DNA of 37,215 bases, from the NCBI GenBank assembly GCA_009921625.1, contig RFXN01000003.1:1-37215 (forward strand), in the 5' to 3' direction. The notes below the pieces were generated by a model that was not told the DNA's origin, searched no databases, and was given only the letters and a program-made list of their open reading frames with translations. Shown piece after piece: positions 16,917-25,263 of this stretch (its first letter is position 1; each line of letters begins with the position of its first letter). The position numbers and the translations under genes were made by a program. The stretch comes from Candidatus Fonsibacter lacus. Lineage in GTDB: Bacteria > Actinomycetota > Actinomycetes > Nanopelagicales > Nanopelagicaceae.

Positions 16917-17116
16917 TTACCTACGAGTATCACCTTGTGCGGGTTCCTCGAGGAACGAAAAAAAGTGTTGTGCAAAAAATGTTAGCGGAATTCGCAGAAA
17001 GAGATCGTTGGATCTTAGATCGGGTGCGGATTTATCCTGATGGAAGACATCTAGTACAACTTAAGCGAAAAGTTTGGCGACCAGAAATGGAATTCGAACA
17101 ATTACCCCCACTGTAA
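16913..17116 (+). CDS. DUF5703 family small protein
   Basis: A 67-aa protein starting at a GTG that overlaps the reductase stop (GTGA). It opens ITYEYHLVRVPRGTKKS and contains RDRWILDRVRIYPDGRHLVQLKRKVWRPE, matching the small actinobacterial DUF5703 family that usually follows this aldo/keto reductase. It has no membrane segment and no Cys. The function is unknown and translational coupling to the reductase is likely. Confidence 0.85.
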   Translation: MITYEYHLVRVPRGTKKSVVQKMLAEFAERDRWILDRVRIYPDGRHLVQLKRKVWRPEMEFEQLPPL

Positions 17117-17132
17117 CTTGCCAAAAAAGCCT

Positions 17133-18446
17133 TTAAGCCCGTTGTAAAAAACGATCTAGCGCCTCTGCGCCAAAACGAATCGCAGAGACTGGTACCCGCT
17201 CATCGATTCCATGAAAAAGAGCCATGAAATCAAGTTCAGGTGGCAACTTCAAAGGAGAGAAACCATAACCAGCAATACCTAGTTTTGAAAGGCCTTTATT
17301 GTCAGTGCCGCCACTCATGACATACGGCACCGGAATACCCTCCGGATCACAATCTTTAATAGCGGCACACATGGCATCAACTAACTCTCCGGTAAACGGT
17401 ACTTCTAATGCCACGTCATGAATGATTGGTTTAACGGAAATGTTAGATCCAGCAAGTTCTTTAATAGTTGAAATAAATTCATCTTCAAAACCTGGGAGGA
17501 ATCTCCCATCGATTACGGCGCGAGCGTATTGCGGGATGACATTCTCTTTATAACCTGCAGTGAGCATCGTTGGATTTGCGGTGTTCTGGGTGGTTGCGCC
17601 AATCATTCGAGCCATAGATCCGAGTTCATTAACAATTGCCGCTGGATTCTTCTCATCGAATTCTTTGCCAAGAGTTCGCGCTACCGTAGTGAGAAAGGTG
17701 CGAAGGGTTTCGGTGATTCGTATTGGCCACTGGTGAGTGCCAATGCGTGAAACCGCTTCAGCAATAGCGGTCACGGAATTCTCTTTGTTAACCATGGAGC
17801 CATGCCCTGCTTTCCCCGCTGCGGTCAACTCCATCCAATACATACCTTTTTCAGATGTCTCTACCAAGTAGAGCCGTTTGCCATTACTTAACGTTGCGGA
17901 GAATCCGCCCACTTCAGAAATCGCCTCATTACATCCCGCGAAAGCCTCAGGATGATTTTTAACTATCCAATTAACTCCGTATGTACCGCCAGCTTCTTCA
18001 TCCGCGAAAAATGCAAGGACGATATCTCGTTCCGGAATGTAGCCGCTGCGATACCAATCCTTGGCAACGGCAAGAATCATCGCATCCATATCTTTCATAT
18101 CTACGGCGCCTCTACCCCAAATTTCGCCATCGATAATTTCGCCAGACCAAGGATCTCTTTGCCAATCCGCCGCATCCGCAGGGACGGTATCTAGGTGGCC
18201 GTGGACAACTAAGCCTGGACGCGTGTTATCTCTTCCCTTTATTCGAGCAACAACGTTAACTCTCGTGTCAGCGGACTGATAGATGGTAGGCGTAAGTCCA
18301 CAATCTTTTAGGTAGTCCGCGACATATTCCGCGACTGCACGCTCATCACCTTTGCCCCCACCATGATTGACGCTGGGGATGCGAATTAATTCCTGACAGA
18401 GGCGAACCGCTTCGGCACCAAGTTCTTCATAATCTGTCTCCCGCAT
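17133..18446 (-). CDS. M20-family metallopeptidase (dipeptidase/ArgE/DapE-like)
   Basis: A 437-aa zinc peptidase. The metal-site motifs are VVHGHLDTVPAD (about residue 83), WGRGAVDMKDMDA (bridging Asp about 117), and FFADEEAGGTYG with the catalytic and metal-binding Glu pair (about 151). A dimerisation domain follows from AGKAGHGSM, and the C-terminal MSGGTDNKGLSKLG and FHGIDERVP complete the metal site. It resembles Rv2141c, which sits in the same neighbourhood in M. tuberculosis. It is probably a cytoplasmic dipeptidase or amidohydrolase. Succinyl-diaminopimelate desuccinylase activity cannot be excluded but is less likely at this length and context. Confidence 0.9.
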   Translation of the reverse strand: MRETDYEELGAEAVRLCQELIRIPSVNHGGGKGDERAVAEYVADYLKDCGLTPTIYQSADTRVNVVARIKGRDNTRPGLVVHGHLDTVPADAADWQRDPWSGEIIDGEIWGRGAVDMKDMDAMILAVAKDWYRSGYIPERDIVLAFFADEEAGGTYGVNWIVKNHPEAFAGCNEAISEVGGFSATLSNGKRLYLVETSEKGMYWMELTAAGKAGHGSMVNKENSVTAIAEAVSRIGTHQWPIRITETLRTFLTTVARTLGKEFDEKNPAAIVNELGSMARMIGATTQNTANPTMLTAGYKENVIPQYARAVIDGRFLPGFEDEFISTIKELAGSNISVKPIIHDVALEVPFTGELVDAMCAAIKDCDPEGIPVPYVMSGGTDNKGLSKLGIAGYGFSPLKLPPELDFMALFHGIDERVPVSAIRFGAEALDRFLQRA

Positions 18447-18488
18447 GGCTCTATCTTCCTACATCGTTCCTAGCTTTCCCATCATTCT

Positions 18489-18533
18489 CGTTATCTCCGT
18501 TATCTCCGTTATCTTCGTTATCTCCCTTATCTC
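18489..18533. repeat. Five tandem copies of a 9-bp unit (cgttatctc)
   Basis: Units cgttatctc, cgttatctc, cgttatctt, cgttatctc and ccttatctc follow each other without gaps in the spacer between the M20 gene and tRNA-Leu. This low-complexity array is the only such element in the spacer. The spacer (18447-18644) contains no credible gene. Confidence 0.85.
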
Positions 18534-18595
18534 TAGCCGCTACTCACGCTGCAACTAGCGGTTTGATGGGCTCAATAGGCGTTGGTAGGCTCTCA

Positions 18596-18636
18596 CCTCT
18601 CAATGTGATCAGTTCCGTGCCGATTAAATTGAGAGG
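18596..18636. repeat. 9-bp inverted repeat upstream of tRNA-Leu
   Basis: CCTCTCAAT at 18596-18604 is perfectly complementary to ATTGAGAGG at 18628-18636, with 23 nt between. The right arm overlaps a TAAATT sequence (18625-18630) that could be the -10 box of the tRNA gene, with transcription starting just before the mature 5' end. It may be a hairpin or an operator. Confidence 0.5.
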
Positions 18637-18644
18637 CTCACCTC

Positions 18645-18728
18645 GTCCGGGTGGCGGAATTGGCAGACGCGCTAGCTTGAGGTGCTAGTGCCCGAAAGGG
18701 CTTCGGGGTTCAAGTCCCCGTTCGGACA
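18645..18728 (+). tRNA. tRNA-Leu, anticodon GAG
   Basis: A class II tRNA with a long variable arm. The acceptor arm pairs GTCCGGG with TTCGGAC (two G-T pairs). The anticodon stem CTAGC/GCTAG encloses the loop TTGAGGT, giving anticodon GAG, which reads CUC and CUU. The variable arm is tgcccgaaagggct and the T-arm is CGGGG-TTCAAGT-CCCCG. CCA is not encoded: the discriminator A is followed by CAA, as is common in actinobacteria. Only about 17 nt separate it from an oxidoreductase gene that seems to have lost its 5' part. Confidence 0.97.
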
Positions 18729-18745
18729 CAAGTTTTAAAGAGCAA

Positions 18746-19612
18746 GTGCGGGTAAAGATAGAACTTGCCGGGGTTAATTTTATTGATGTCTATCACCGTC
18801 GTGGTCAATATCCACTGCACTTGAGTGATGGAACAGGTAGCGGAATCGGGATTGAAGGTATCGGTAGAACACCGGATGGTCATCGAATCTTTTGGTTAAA
18901 CGCTCTTGGCTCCTACGCTCAAGAAATTAATCTGTTCGCTAAAGATATAACTGCACTACCCAAAACATCGCTAGCAAATGAAGAGATACTCCCTCTTCTC
19001 TGTCAGGGGCTAACCGCACATTATTTAGTTGACTCTGCTTTTAGGGTGGAACAGGGGCAATGGGCGCTGGTCACTGCAGCAGCAGGCGGAGTAGGACTTC
19101 TACTCACCCAACTTCTAAAAATTAGAGGGGCCAATGTAATTGCTCTGGCCTCAACTTCTAAAAGAGCAGTGCTCGCAAAAGAACATGGCGCTGACCTTGC
19201 AGGTACCTATCGCGAGCTCGAAGAATTAACAGCGAAAGCCACGGGTGGCGCTGGCGTTGATGTGGTTTTTGATTCTGTTGGAAAAGATTATTTCGATATC
19301 TGCTTAAGTTCCTTAACTTCTTCGGGAATGTATGTTCTTTATGGAGCAGCAAGTGGCCCGGTGCCTCCATTCGATTTAATGCGCCTTAATTCCAAATCAT
19401 TAGCTATTAGAAGGCCAACTCTGGCTACGTATACAGCAACCGAAGCAGAGCGAATTCGGCGCTTGACTGATTTGATTACGCTTGCCGAAGGGAAACTTCT
19501 CCGTTATCCCCGCACGAAGATATTTTCGCTAAGCGAAGTCAAATCTGCACATCAATTAATCGAATCCCGATCTTATACCGGAAAAATCGGGATTGATCCA
19601 TGGAAGATCTAG
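18746..19612 (+). pseudogene. Quinone oxidoreductase (zeta-crystallin-like MDR), N-terminus missing
   Basis: A medium-chain reductase-like protein of 288 aa in the open part. It begins inside the family, at VRVKIELAGVNFIDVYHRRGQYPL, which normally follows about 30 residues of N-terminal sheet. The rest is normal: QGLTAHYLVDSAF, AAAGGVGLLLTQLLKIRGANVIAL for NADPH binding, GAGVDVVFDSVGKD and the C-terminal half of the catalytic domain. It lacks zinc ligands, as expected for quinone oxidoreductases (NADPH:quinone reductase, Qor type). There is no start codon, ribosome site or promoter of its own in the 17 nt after the tRNA. A deletion has probably joined the tRNA end to codon 30 or so. A GTG at 18746 could allow a truncated product. 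Confidence 0.8.
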
Positions 19613-19896
19613 CACGTATGGTGGCAATTATTGTCACCTTCCCTCTTTTAATATCTCCCTTAGTCTTTCTCGCTCTGCGATTTACAAATCGTCGCTGGGT
19701 GATGCTACTTTCGATTCCCTTGACGCTTATAAGTGCAATTTTTGGAGTGCTGCTTTTACTTAGCGAAATAGGCGTTGTTGGGCGGGCCTTTGGGCTCTGG
19801 GGAATCCTATTTGCACTTGCTTCGTCGCGGATTATTTGGCGCAAAATTCTAGAGATGAGAAGAGAAAAAACAGATCGCCCACACGAGAGTGAGTAG
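19600..19896 (+). CDS. Small membrane protein of unknown function
   Basis: A 98-aa protein with about three hydrophobic segments (MVAIIVTFPLLISPLVFLAL, WVMLLSIPLTLISAIFGVLLLLSEI, AFGLWGILFALASSRIIW) and a charged C-terminal tail. I recognise no family. It lies between the oxidoreductase gene (13-nt overlap if ATG 19600 is used; a start at 19618 would leave a 5-nt gap) and apt, on the same strand, so it is probably co-transcribed. Its composition matches its neighbours. Confidence 0.7.
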   Translation: MEDLARMVAIIVTFPLLISPLVFLALRFTNRRWVMLLSIPLTLISAIFGVLLLLSEIGVVGRAFGLWGILFALASSRIIWRKILEMRREKTDRPHESE

Positions 19897-19899
19897 GGT
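19894..19899 (+). promoter_or_regulatory. Possible -10 box of apt
   Basis: TAGGGT fits TANNNT and ends 7 nt before the apt ATG at 19907. The same stretch includes an aggg that could instead act as a Shine-Dalgarno site, so the reading is ambiguous. Confidence 0.3.
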
Positions 19900-19906
19900 T
19901 AGGGAC

Positions 19907-20452
19907 ATGAGTACACCAGAATCAAGCGAACTGCGTTACGCGCGCAATCTGATTCGTGATGTGCCTGATTACCCATCTCCCGGAATCTTGTTTCGAGATT
20001 TAACTCCGATGATTGCAGATGGTCGAGCACTCCGAGCGGTAGTTGATGCCCTGGGGTCCCCAGCGGCAGACGCTACGCATTTTGCAGGACTTGAAGCGCG
20101 AGGTTTTATATTTGCTTCCGCGATTGCAGCTCGCCTAGAAAAAGGCTGCGTTCTTCTTCGGAAACCTAACAAGTTACCCCGCGAGAAATTCTCGGTTTCA
20201 TATCAATTGGAGTATGGAACAGATGCGATTGAAATTCATAAGGATGCTTTAACGCGATCAGATAAGGTACTAATAGTTGATGATGTCCTGGCAACGGGAG
20301 GAACTCTCTGTGCGGCCATTGAATTACTGGCAAAGACTCCTGCGACCTGTCTTGGCAGCGCCGTGGTAGCTGAAATCGCCCTCCTTCAAGGGCGAGAGCG
20401 AATCGGTAATCTCTACCCTAAACATCAATTACGCGCGCTATTTACTCTCTAG
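19907..20452 (+). CDS. apt: Adenine phosphoribosyltransferase
   Basis: A 181-aa purine salvage enzyme that makes AMP from adenine and PRPP. RNLIRDVPDYPSPGILFRDLTPM at the start and FAGLEARGFIFASAIAARL are Apt-specific, LLRKPNKLPREKFSVSYQLEYGTD is the flexible loop region, and KVLIVDDVLATGGTLCAA is the PRPP-binding motif. Length is normal. ATG 19907 is chosen over GTG 19889, which would overlap the preceding gene. It converges on the ABC-F gene with only 2 nt between stops. It acts in the same pathway as the purine permease about 5 kb away. Confidence 0.94.
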   Translation: MSTPESSELRYARNLIRDVPDYPSPGILFRDLTPMIADGRALRAVVDALGSPAADATHFAGLEARGFIFASAIAARLEKGCVLLRKPNKLPREKFSVSYQLEYGTDAIEIHKDALTRSDKVLIVDDVLATGGTLCAAIELLAKTPATCLGSAVVAEIALLQGRERIGNLYPKHQLRALFTL

Positions 20453-20454
20453 CT

Positions 20455-21964
20455 TTATTCCAAAGTAATTAAATCGTAGTAATCATCGCGCCAGAGATCT
20501 TCGTCGCCATCTGGAAGTAATAACACTCGCTCAGGAGCTAGTGCGCTTACCGCTCCCTCATCATGTGTTACCAACACTATTGCGCCTTGATATTCACGTA
20601 GCGCTCCGAGTATCTCCTCACGCGAGGCAGGATCAAGGTTATTTGTTGGTTCGTCGAGCAATAGAACGTTTGCGGCGCTTACCACCAATTGCGCTAAGGC
20701 TAATCGAGTTCGTTCACCACCACTGAGCACTTTTACCGGTTTAAATACATCGTCCCCGCTAAAGAGGAATGTCCCAAGAACGTTACGCGCTTCGCCTTCA
20801 CTGATATCAACACGCGCTTTTAACATATTTGCCAGCACAGTTTCTTCGTAATTGAGTGATTCGTGCTCCTGGGCGTAGTAACCCAGCCTTAACCCATGCC
20901 CCGGTGCAACTGCCCCGGTATCAGGCTCTAACTCGCCAGCAAGCATTCGCAGCAAAGTTGTTTTGCCTGCGCCATTTAGCCCCAAAATAACTACTCGAGA
21001 TCCCTTATCAATTGCTAGGTCTACATCGGTAAAAACCTCGGTCGAACCGTACGACTTACTTAACTCCGCAGCGGTGAGCGGAGTTTTCCCACATGGAGCA
21101 GGAGATGGAAAACGGAGTTTTGCAACCTTATCTTTTGCTCGCTCTCCTTCAGTTGACGCCATAATTTTCTCTGCCCGTTTAAACATGCTCTGCGCCGCTT
21201 TAGCTTTACTCGCTTTTGCGCGCATTTTCTCGCCTTGCTTTTGGAGAATTTCAGCGCGTTTTTCAGCTATTGCGCGTTCTTTCTTTCTCCGATGTTCATC
21301 TTGTTCACGGGCTAAAAGGTAATTTCGCCATCCCATATTATAAACATCAATCACGTTACGATTAGCATCCAGGTAGAAAATTCGATTAACTACCGTTTCA
21401 ATCAATTTTACATCGTGGCTGATGATGACTAAGCCACCTGAATACTTGCCCAAGAAATCACGGAGCCAGATTATTGAATCTGCATCTAGATGGTTTGTTG
21501 GTTCATCCAAATATCTTTTCAGGCAATCCAAGATTGGTTGCAATCGCTTCTGCATCAGAAGTTGCGCTATAGCCGCCGGCGCTTTGAAACTCTTCTTCAG
21601 CTCGAGCGTACCGTTCCAAAACTTTTTCGAGCTCAGTGCCTTCGCTAGAACTCATCTTCTCTTCTAAAATTCGCATCCGATCGGCAATAGCATCTAAACC
21701 TCGAACTGAGAGAATACGGTTAATCACCGTTCCCTCTTCATCTCCGGTGCGAGGATCTTGAGGTAGATAACCAATACTTCCCGCGCGTAATACTTGGCCG
21801 CCTGCAGGAAGCGTCTCCCCTGCTAGTACTTTTGCGAAGGTTGATTTGCCGGCGCCATTACGCCCTACTAATCCGATTCGATCCCCATGGTTAATACGTA
21901 CCGAAACATCGGCAAGCAACAACCGAGCGCCCGCCCTCAATTCGACGCTTGCAGTGGAAATCAT
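20455..21964 (-). pseudogene. ABC-F ATPase broken by a deletion in the first ATPase domain
   Basis: Two overlapping ORFs form one ABC-F (translation factor type, cytoplasmic, without membrane domains). The start is ATG 21964 (ISTASVELRAGARLLL). The first domain has Walker A LVGRNGAGKSTFAK and runs to LGLPEKIF. The frame then changes and the text resumes directly at DEPTNHLDADSIIWLRDF. The missing block of about 35-40 residues is where the signature LSGGQ and the start of Walker B should be. The linker and second domain are intact (GLNGAGKTTLLRM, VLSGGERTRLALAQL, LLLDEPTNNLDPAS). The deletion shifts the frame at about 21510, so as sequenced no full product can be made. Intact relatives in actinobacteria are about 530 aa. 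Confidence 0.88.
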
Positions 21965-22057
21965 AGAGAAGATGCTCTCACGAAATATTCTCGATAAACT
22001 CCAACTCCCCAAGATAACCGGAGCCCCGGAGTAACTCTTACGCTGACGGAGTAATAA

Positions 22058-23009
22058 ATGGCTAATGCGCGTGGATATGCGGTAATGAAAGCGAAGGCAG
22101 ACCTAGTTCCCTTCTCATTTGAACGGCGAGCGTTACGTCCAGGCGATGTGGAGATATCAATCAGCCATGCTGGTATCTGTCATTCTGACATTCATCAAGG
22201 GCGTGAAGAATGGGGCCAAGCGATCTTCCCCATGGTTCCAGGACATGAAATTGTTGGACGCGTACGGGGCATTGGTGACGATGTTCGCGGTTTTACCGTT
22301 GGTCAACTAGTAGGTGTTGGAGTTTTTATTGACTCATGTCGAAAGTGTGAGAACTGTCTTGCAGGGCTTGCGCAATATTGCTTTGAAGGAATGACTGGAA
22401 CTTATAACACTATAGAACGAGACGGCACCACCGTTAATGTGTGCCGGCATCACTCTTTACTCGCCACTTCGTCATTGGCAGGCTGGGCCTGGCAAGCGAG
22501 TAGGAATTATCGGTCTTGGTGGTCTAGGTCATATGGGATTGAAGTTTGCTCATGCGATGGGCGCCCATGTCACTGTCTTTTCGCACTCTGAGAAAAAGAA
22601 GAGTGATGCTGAAACTATGGGCGCAGATGCTTTTGTTGCATCTCCTGGAGAGGATTACTTCAAGAAAAATATCAATTCATTTGATTTGATCCTTAACACA
22701 GTATCTGTAGATGTAAATCTTGAAAATTACCTTTCGCTCCTTCGCCTTGATGGAACATTGGTACTTATTGGCTTACCTGGAAAGCCGTATCAAGTTCCTG
22801 CTGGAGTTCTTCTCGGAAAACGTCGTCGATTAGCTGGCTCCATGATTGGTGGTGTACCCGAACTTCAAGAAATGCTCAACTTCTGTGGTGCGAACGGAAT
22901 CACTAGCGATGTCGAATTGATCGACCCCGATTACATTAACAAAGCTTGGGAGCGAACGGTTGCCAGTGATGTTAAATATCGGTTTGTCATTGATGCCAGT
23001 AAGTTTTAA
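22058..23009 (+). pseudogene. Zinc alcohol dehydrogenase (YahK/cinnamyl type) broken by an internal deletion
   Basis: Two ORFs in different frames make one NADP-dependent alcohol dehydrogenase. Part one has the catalytic zinc site CHSDIHQGREEWG and GHEIVGRV, plus the structural zinc cysteines CRKCENCLAGLAQYC. Part two starts in mid-protein at [14 protein letters not shown], then [21 protein letters not shown] for NADP binding, and runs normally to the end. Between ERDGTT and MCAGIT the family has about 30-35 residues (a GGYS...VP...A segment) that are absent, and the frame changes at about 22435. The start ATG 22058 has ggag 8 nt upstream. It would have reduced aldehydes or alcohols of unknown kind in the cytoplasm. 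Confidence 0.88.
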
Positions 23010-23697
23010 AATGCAATAGCTATTGCCGTTGCTAATATTGGAGTAACAAACAGAGCGGGAAGCATATCTCCGATTGCGATTGTTTTTATTGATAACAGTC
23101 GCAACCCGATTCCCACGAGCAGTAAACCCCCAACGCCAGTGATAGCGTCAATTTGATAATCGGAGAGCACTTTGCCGAGGAAAGCGCCAATAAGCGACCA
23201 GGCCCCTTGGTAAATCAAGACGCTAATTGCTGAAACCGCCACACCCCATCCAAGAGCAGCAGCGAATGCAATCGCTGCAAAGCCATCCATAATGCTTTTA
23301 AGAATCAATAACTCATGACCTGTTCCTAGGCCATCGCTAAAACAAGGGAAGCGGAGACAAATCCAGTAATGAAATTTGCATCGTTCTCCCTCGAAAATCT
23401 TGACCGCAATGTATCGCCAGTTCGTTCAAGTCGATTTTCGATTCTTAAGAGTGATCCAATTAGACCGCCGATTAATAAACCGCCCAAAGTGATCAGAATT
23501 GGTTTACCAGAACCGACGGCATCAAGATAACTCTTGTTCCACAAGGCCGCACACGCACTTGCACCACTAATAAATGTCACTAAGCCCAGAGCATCTGTTA
23601 TCAATGTTCTTGTGCGATGAGGTATTTTTGAACCCACCGCAACGCCTATGGTGCTACCGATTATAATGGTTACAACGTTAACTACCGTGCCAATCAT
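23006..23697 (-). pseudogene. DUF554 membrane protein broken by a small deletion
   Basis: Two ORFs in different frames make one DUF554 (YdfK/YqgA-like) integral membrane protein of about 230 aa. The start ATG 23697 overlaps the uppP stop (ATGA) and begins MIGTVVNVVTIIIGSTIGVAVG. It runs through GLLIGGLIGSLLRIENRLE to FITGFVSASLV. The other frame resumes at DGLGTGHELLILKSIMDGFAAIAFAAALG and continues to the end. The conserved xFCxGPMxILGS loop of about 13 residues is gone, so roughly 40 nt were lost near 23336. The function of the family is unknown. The 3' end overlaps the alcohol dehydrogenase stop by 4 nt. Confidence 0.87.
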
Positions 23698-24575
23698 GAA
23701 AATTTCCAAAATGAGAGTGCGCCAATTATCAGACAGTAGAAAGCAAATGGATAAAGCGTATGAGTTTTAAACCAGCGAACTAGAAAAGCAATCGATACGT
23801 ATGTGCAGAGAGCTGAGATTATTGATCCGACAATAACGGGCCCGAGGATTTGTTGAATCTCTGGGTCAAATAGTTTTGGCAATTTAAGTATGCCCGCACC
23901 AAAGATGACCGGTGCGGCTATCAGGAAAGCAAAATCTGATGCTGCAGTGTGAGATAAACCACGAGCAAGACCGGCAGACATTGTTATTCCAAATCTACTA
24001 ATTCCCGGGAAAAGCGCAGTTGACTGAGCAATCCCGATAAGTAGGGCTTGTGAATTACTAATTTCATCCGAATCTGTCAGCTCTTTTTTAATTCGAGACT
24101 TCTTAAAAACTTCAATAGCGATGAGAATCAAACCGTTAAGAAAGAGAAATCCCCCGACGGCAAACGGATCGCTAAAAAGTTCCCCGACTTGATCTTGAAA
24201 GAGCACTCCCAAAAGAGCTACTGGAATCGTGGCAATCAGAATCTTCCAGATTAATTGCTCTGAAGCTTCTAGGCCTTGGCGCTTTGCTATTTTTGGAACA
24301 CTAACAAAAAAGGCTCTAATTAATAAAAGCCACCTATCTCGAAAAAACCAGATTAAAACTAAAGAGCTAGCAACATGTAAGGCAATAATTAAAAGTAGAT
24401 ATGGAGATTCCCCTGATGTTTCAGCAGCGAGAAATTTCTCCCAACTTCCACCAATCCATGCTGGGACTAGGACTGAATGGCCCAAACTGGAAACTGGAAA
24501 AAGTTCGGAGATTCCCTGTAGCGCACCAGTGATGATGGCTTGTATGTAGGAGAGTTGACTCTCAAGTGATTTCAC
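23694..24575 (-). CDS. uppP: Undecaprenyl-diphosphatase UppP (BacA)
   Basis: A 293-aa membrane enzyme that dephosphorylates undecaprenyl diphosphate to recycle the cell-wall lipid carrier. ITGALQGISELFPVSSLGHSVL is the first conserved motif (catalytic Glu and Ser/His) and ALFPGISRFGITMSAGLARGL the second (PGxSRxGxT). There are seven to eight hydrophobic segments and length is normal. The start is GTG 24575, supported by a TACCCT -10 box 6 nt upstream. The PAC2-mshC-DUF3090-uppP neighbourhood is kept in mycobacteria (Rv2136c), though here it is separated by several kb. Confidence 0.93.
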   Translation of the reverse strand: MKSLESQLSYIQAIITGALQGISELFPVSSLGHSVLVPAWIGGSWEKFLAAETSGESPYLLLIIALHVASSLVLIWFFRDRWLLLIRAFFVSVPKIAKRQGLEASEQLIWKILIATIPVALLGVLFQDQVGELFSDPFAVGGFLFLNGLILIAIEVFKKSRIKKELTDSDEISNSQALLIGIAQSTALFPGISRFGITMSAGLARGLSHTAASDFAFLIAAPVIFGAGILKLPKLFDPEIQQILGPVIVGSIISALCTYVSIAFLVRWFKTHTLYPFAFYCLIIGALSFWKFS

Positions 24576-24581
24576 TATTAC

Positions 24582-24587
24582 AGGGTA
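24582..24587 (-). promoter_or_regulatory. -10 box of uppP, one half of a symmetrical promoter
   Basis: TACCCT on the minus strand lies 6 nt before the uppP GTG. It is the left arm of the inverted repeat AGGGTA-cgcgac-TACCCT (24582-24599), whose right arm serves the divergent YitT gene. Confidence 0.55.
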
Positions 24588-24593
24588 CGCGAC

Positions 24594-24599
24594 TACCCT
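24594..24599 (+). promoter_or_regulatory. -10 box of the YitT-like gene, other half of the symmetrical promoter
   Basis: TACCCT lies 7 nt before ATG 24607. With the uppP box it makes a 6-6-6 palindrome in a 31-nt divergent spacer, so only one polymerase could open this DNA at a time. Confidence 0.55.
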
Positions 24600-24606
24600 C
24601 TGTTAA

Positions 24607-25263
24607 ATGCGGAGATTCTTCTCTCACACAATTCCGATGACGCCCTGGCGAGCAGCGAGTCAGTGGCAACTTTCGCTCTCTCGTTTATCCCTACTTACCG
24701 TTGGGTTGATAATTTTTGGAATAGGTGACGGTTTTCTGATAATTACTCATCTAGGCAATGCACCGTGGAGCGTTTTAGCGCAAGGGCTCTCATTAAAACT
24801 GGGAATATCTATTGGATGGGCAACTTTTTCGGTCTCCACCGCAGTGCTCTTGCTCTGGATACCTTTTCGCCAACGTCCAGGGGCAGGAACGATTGCCAAC
24901 ATTCTGGTGATTGCTCTAGCAATCGATCTGACAGTGGCTTGGATCCCTGCGCCGGAGAAGCTTCTGCTACGCATTCTGATGATGATTGTCGGCGTAGCCC
25001 TAGTCGGGGCCGGGTCAGCTATCTACCTCACCTGTGGCCTAGGTCCAGGCCCTCGTGATGGCCTGATGACCGCCCTGCATTATGCAACGGGCTTCTCTGT
25101 GGCGCGGGTACGAGCCGGCATAGAAGGCGTCGTCCTCGCCCTGGGCTGGGTCCTAGGTGGCCGGGTTGGTCCAGGAACGCTTGTCTTTGCACTAGGCATA
25201 GGTGGCAGCGTGGCTCTCTGGCTCACCGTCGTCGGACATCTGACAAGAAATACTCCTCAGTAA
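24607..25263 (+). CDS. YitT/YczE-family integral membrane protein
   Basis: A 218-aa membrane protein with about five to six helices. It shows GIGDGFLIITHLGNAPWSVLAQGL near the N-terminus and TCGLGPGPRDGLMTALHYATGFSVARVR in the middle, both typical of the YczE/YitT family (COG2364). The transport or regulatory role is unknown. It is divergent from uppP through a shared promoter region and is followed, after a 114-nt leader, by the purine permease gene. Confidence 0.85.
   Translation: MRRFFSHTIPMTPWRAASQWQLSLSRLSLLTVGLIIFGIGDGFLIITHLGNAPWSVLAQGLSLKLGISIGWATFSVSTAVLLLWIPFRQRPGAGTIANILVIALAIDLTVAWIPAPEKLLLRILMMIVGVALVGAGSAIYLTCGLGPGPRDGLMTALHYATGFSVARVRAGIEGVVLALGWVLGGRVGPGTLVFALGIGGSVALWLTVVGHLTRNTPQ

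Noticed and set aside
18447-18644. CRISPR or integrative-element attachment site near the tRNA
   Set aside because: The 9-bp repeats are contiguous without spacers, and there is no integrase gene or duplicated tRNA end.
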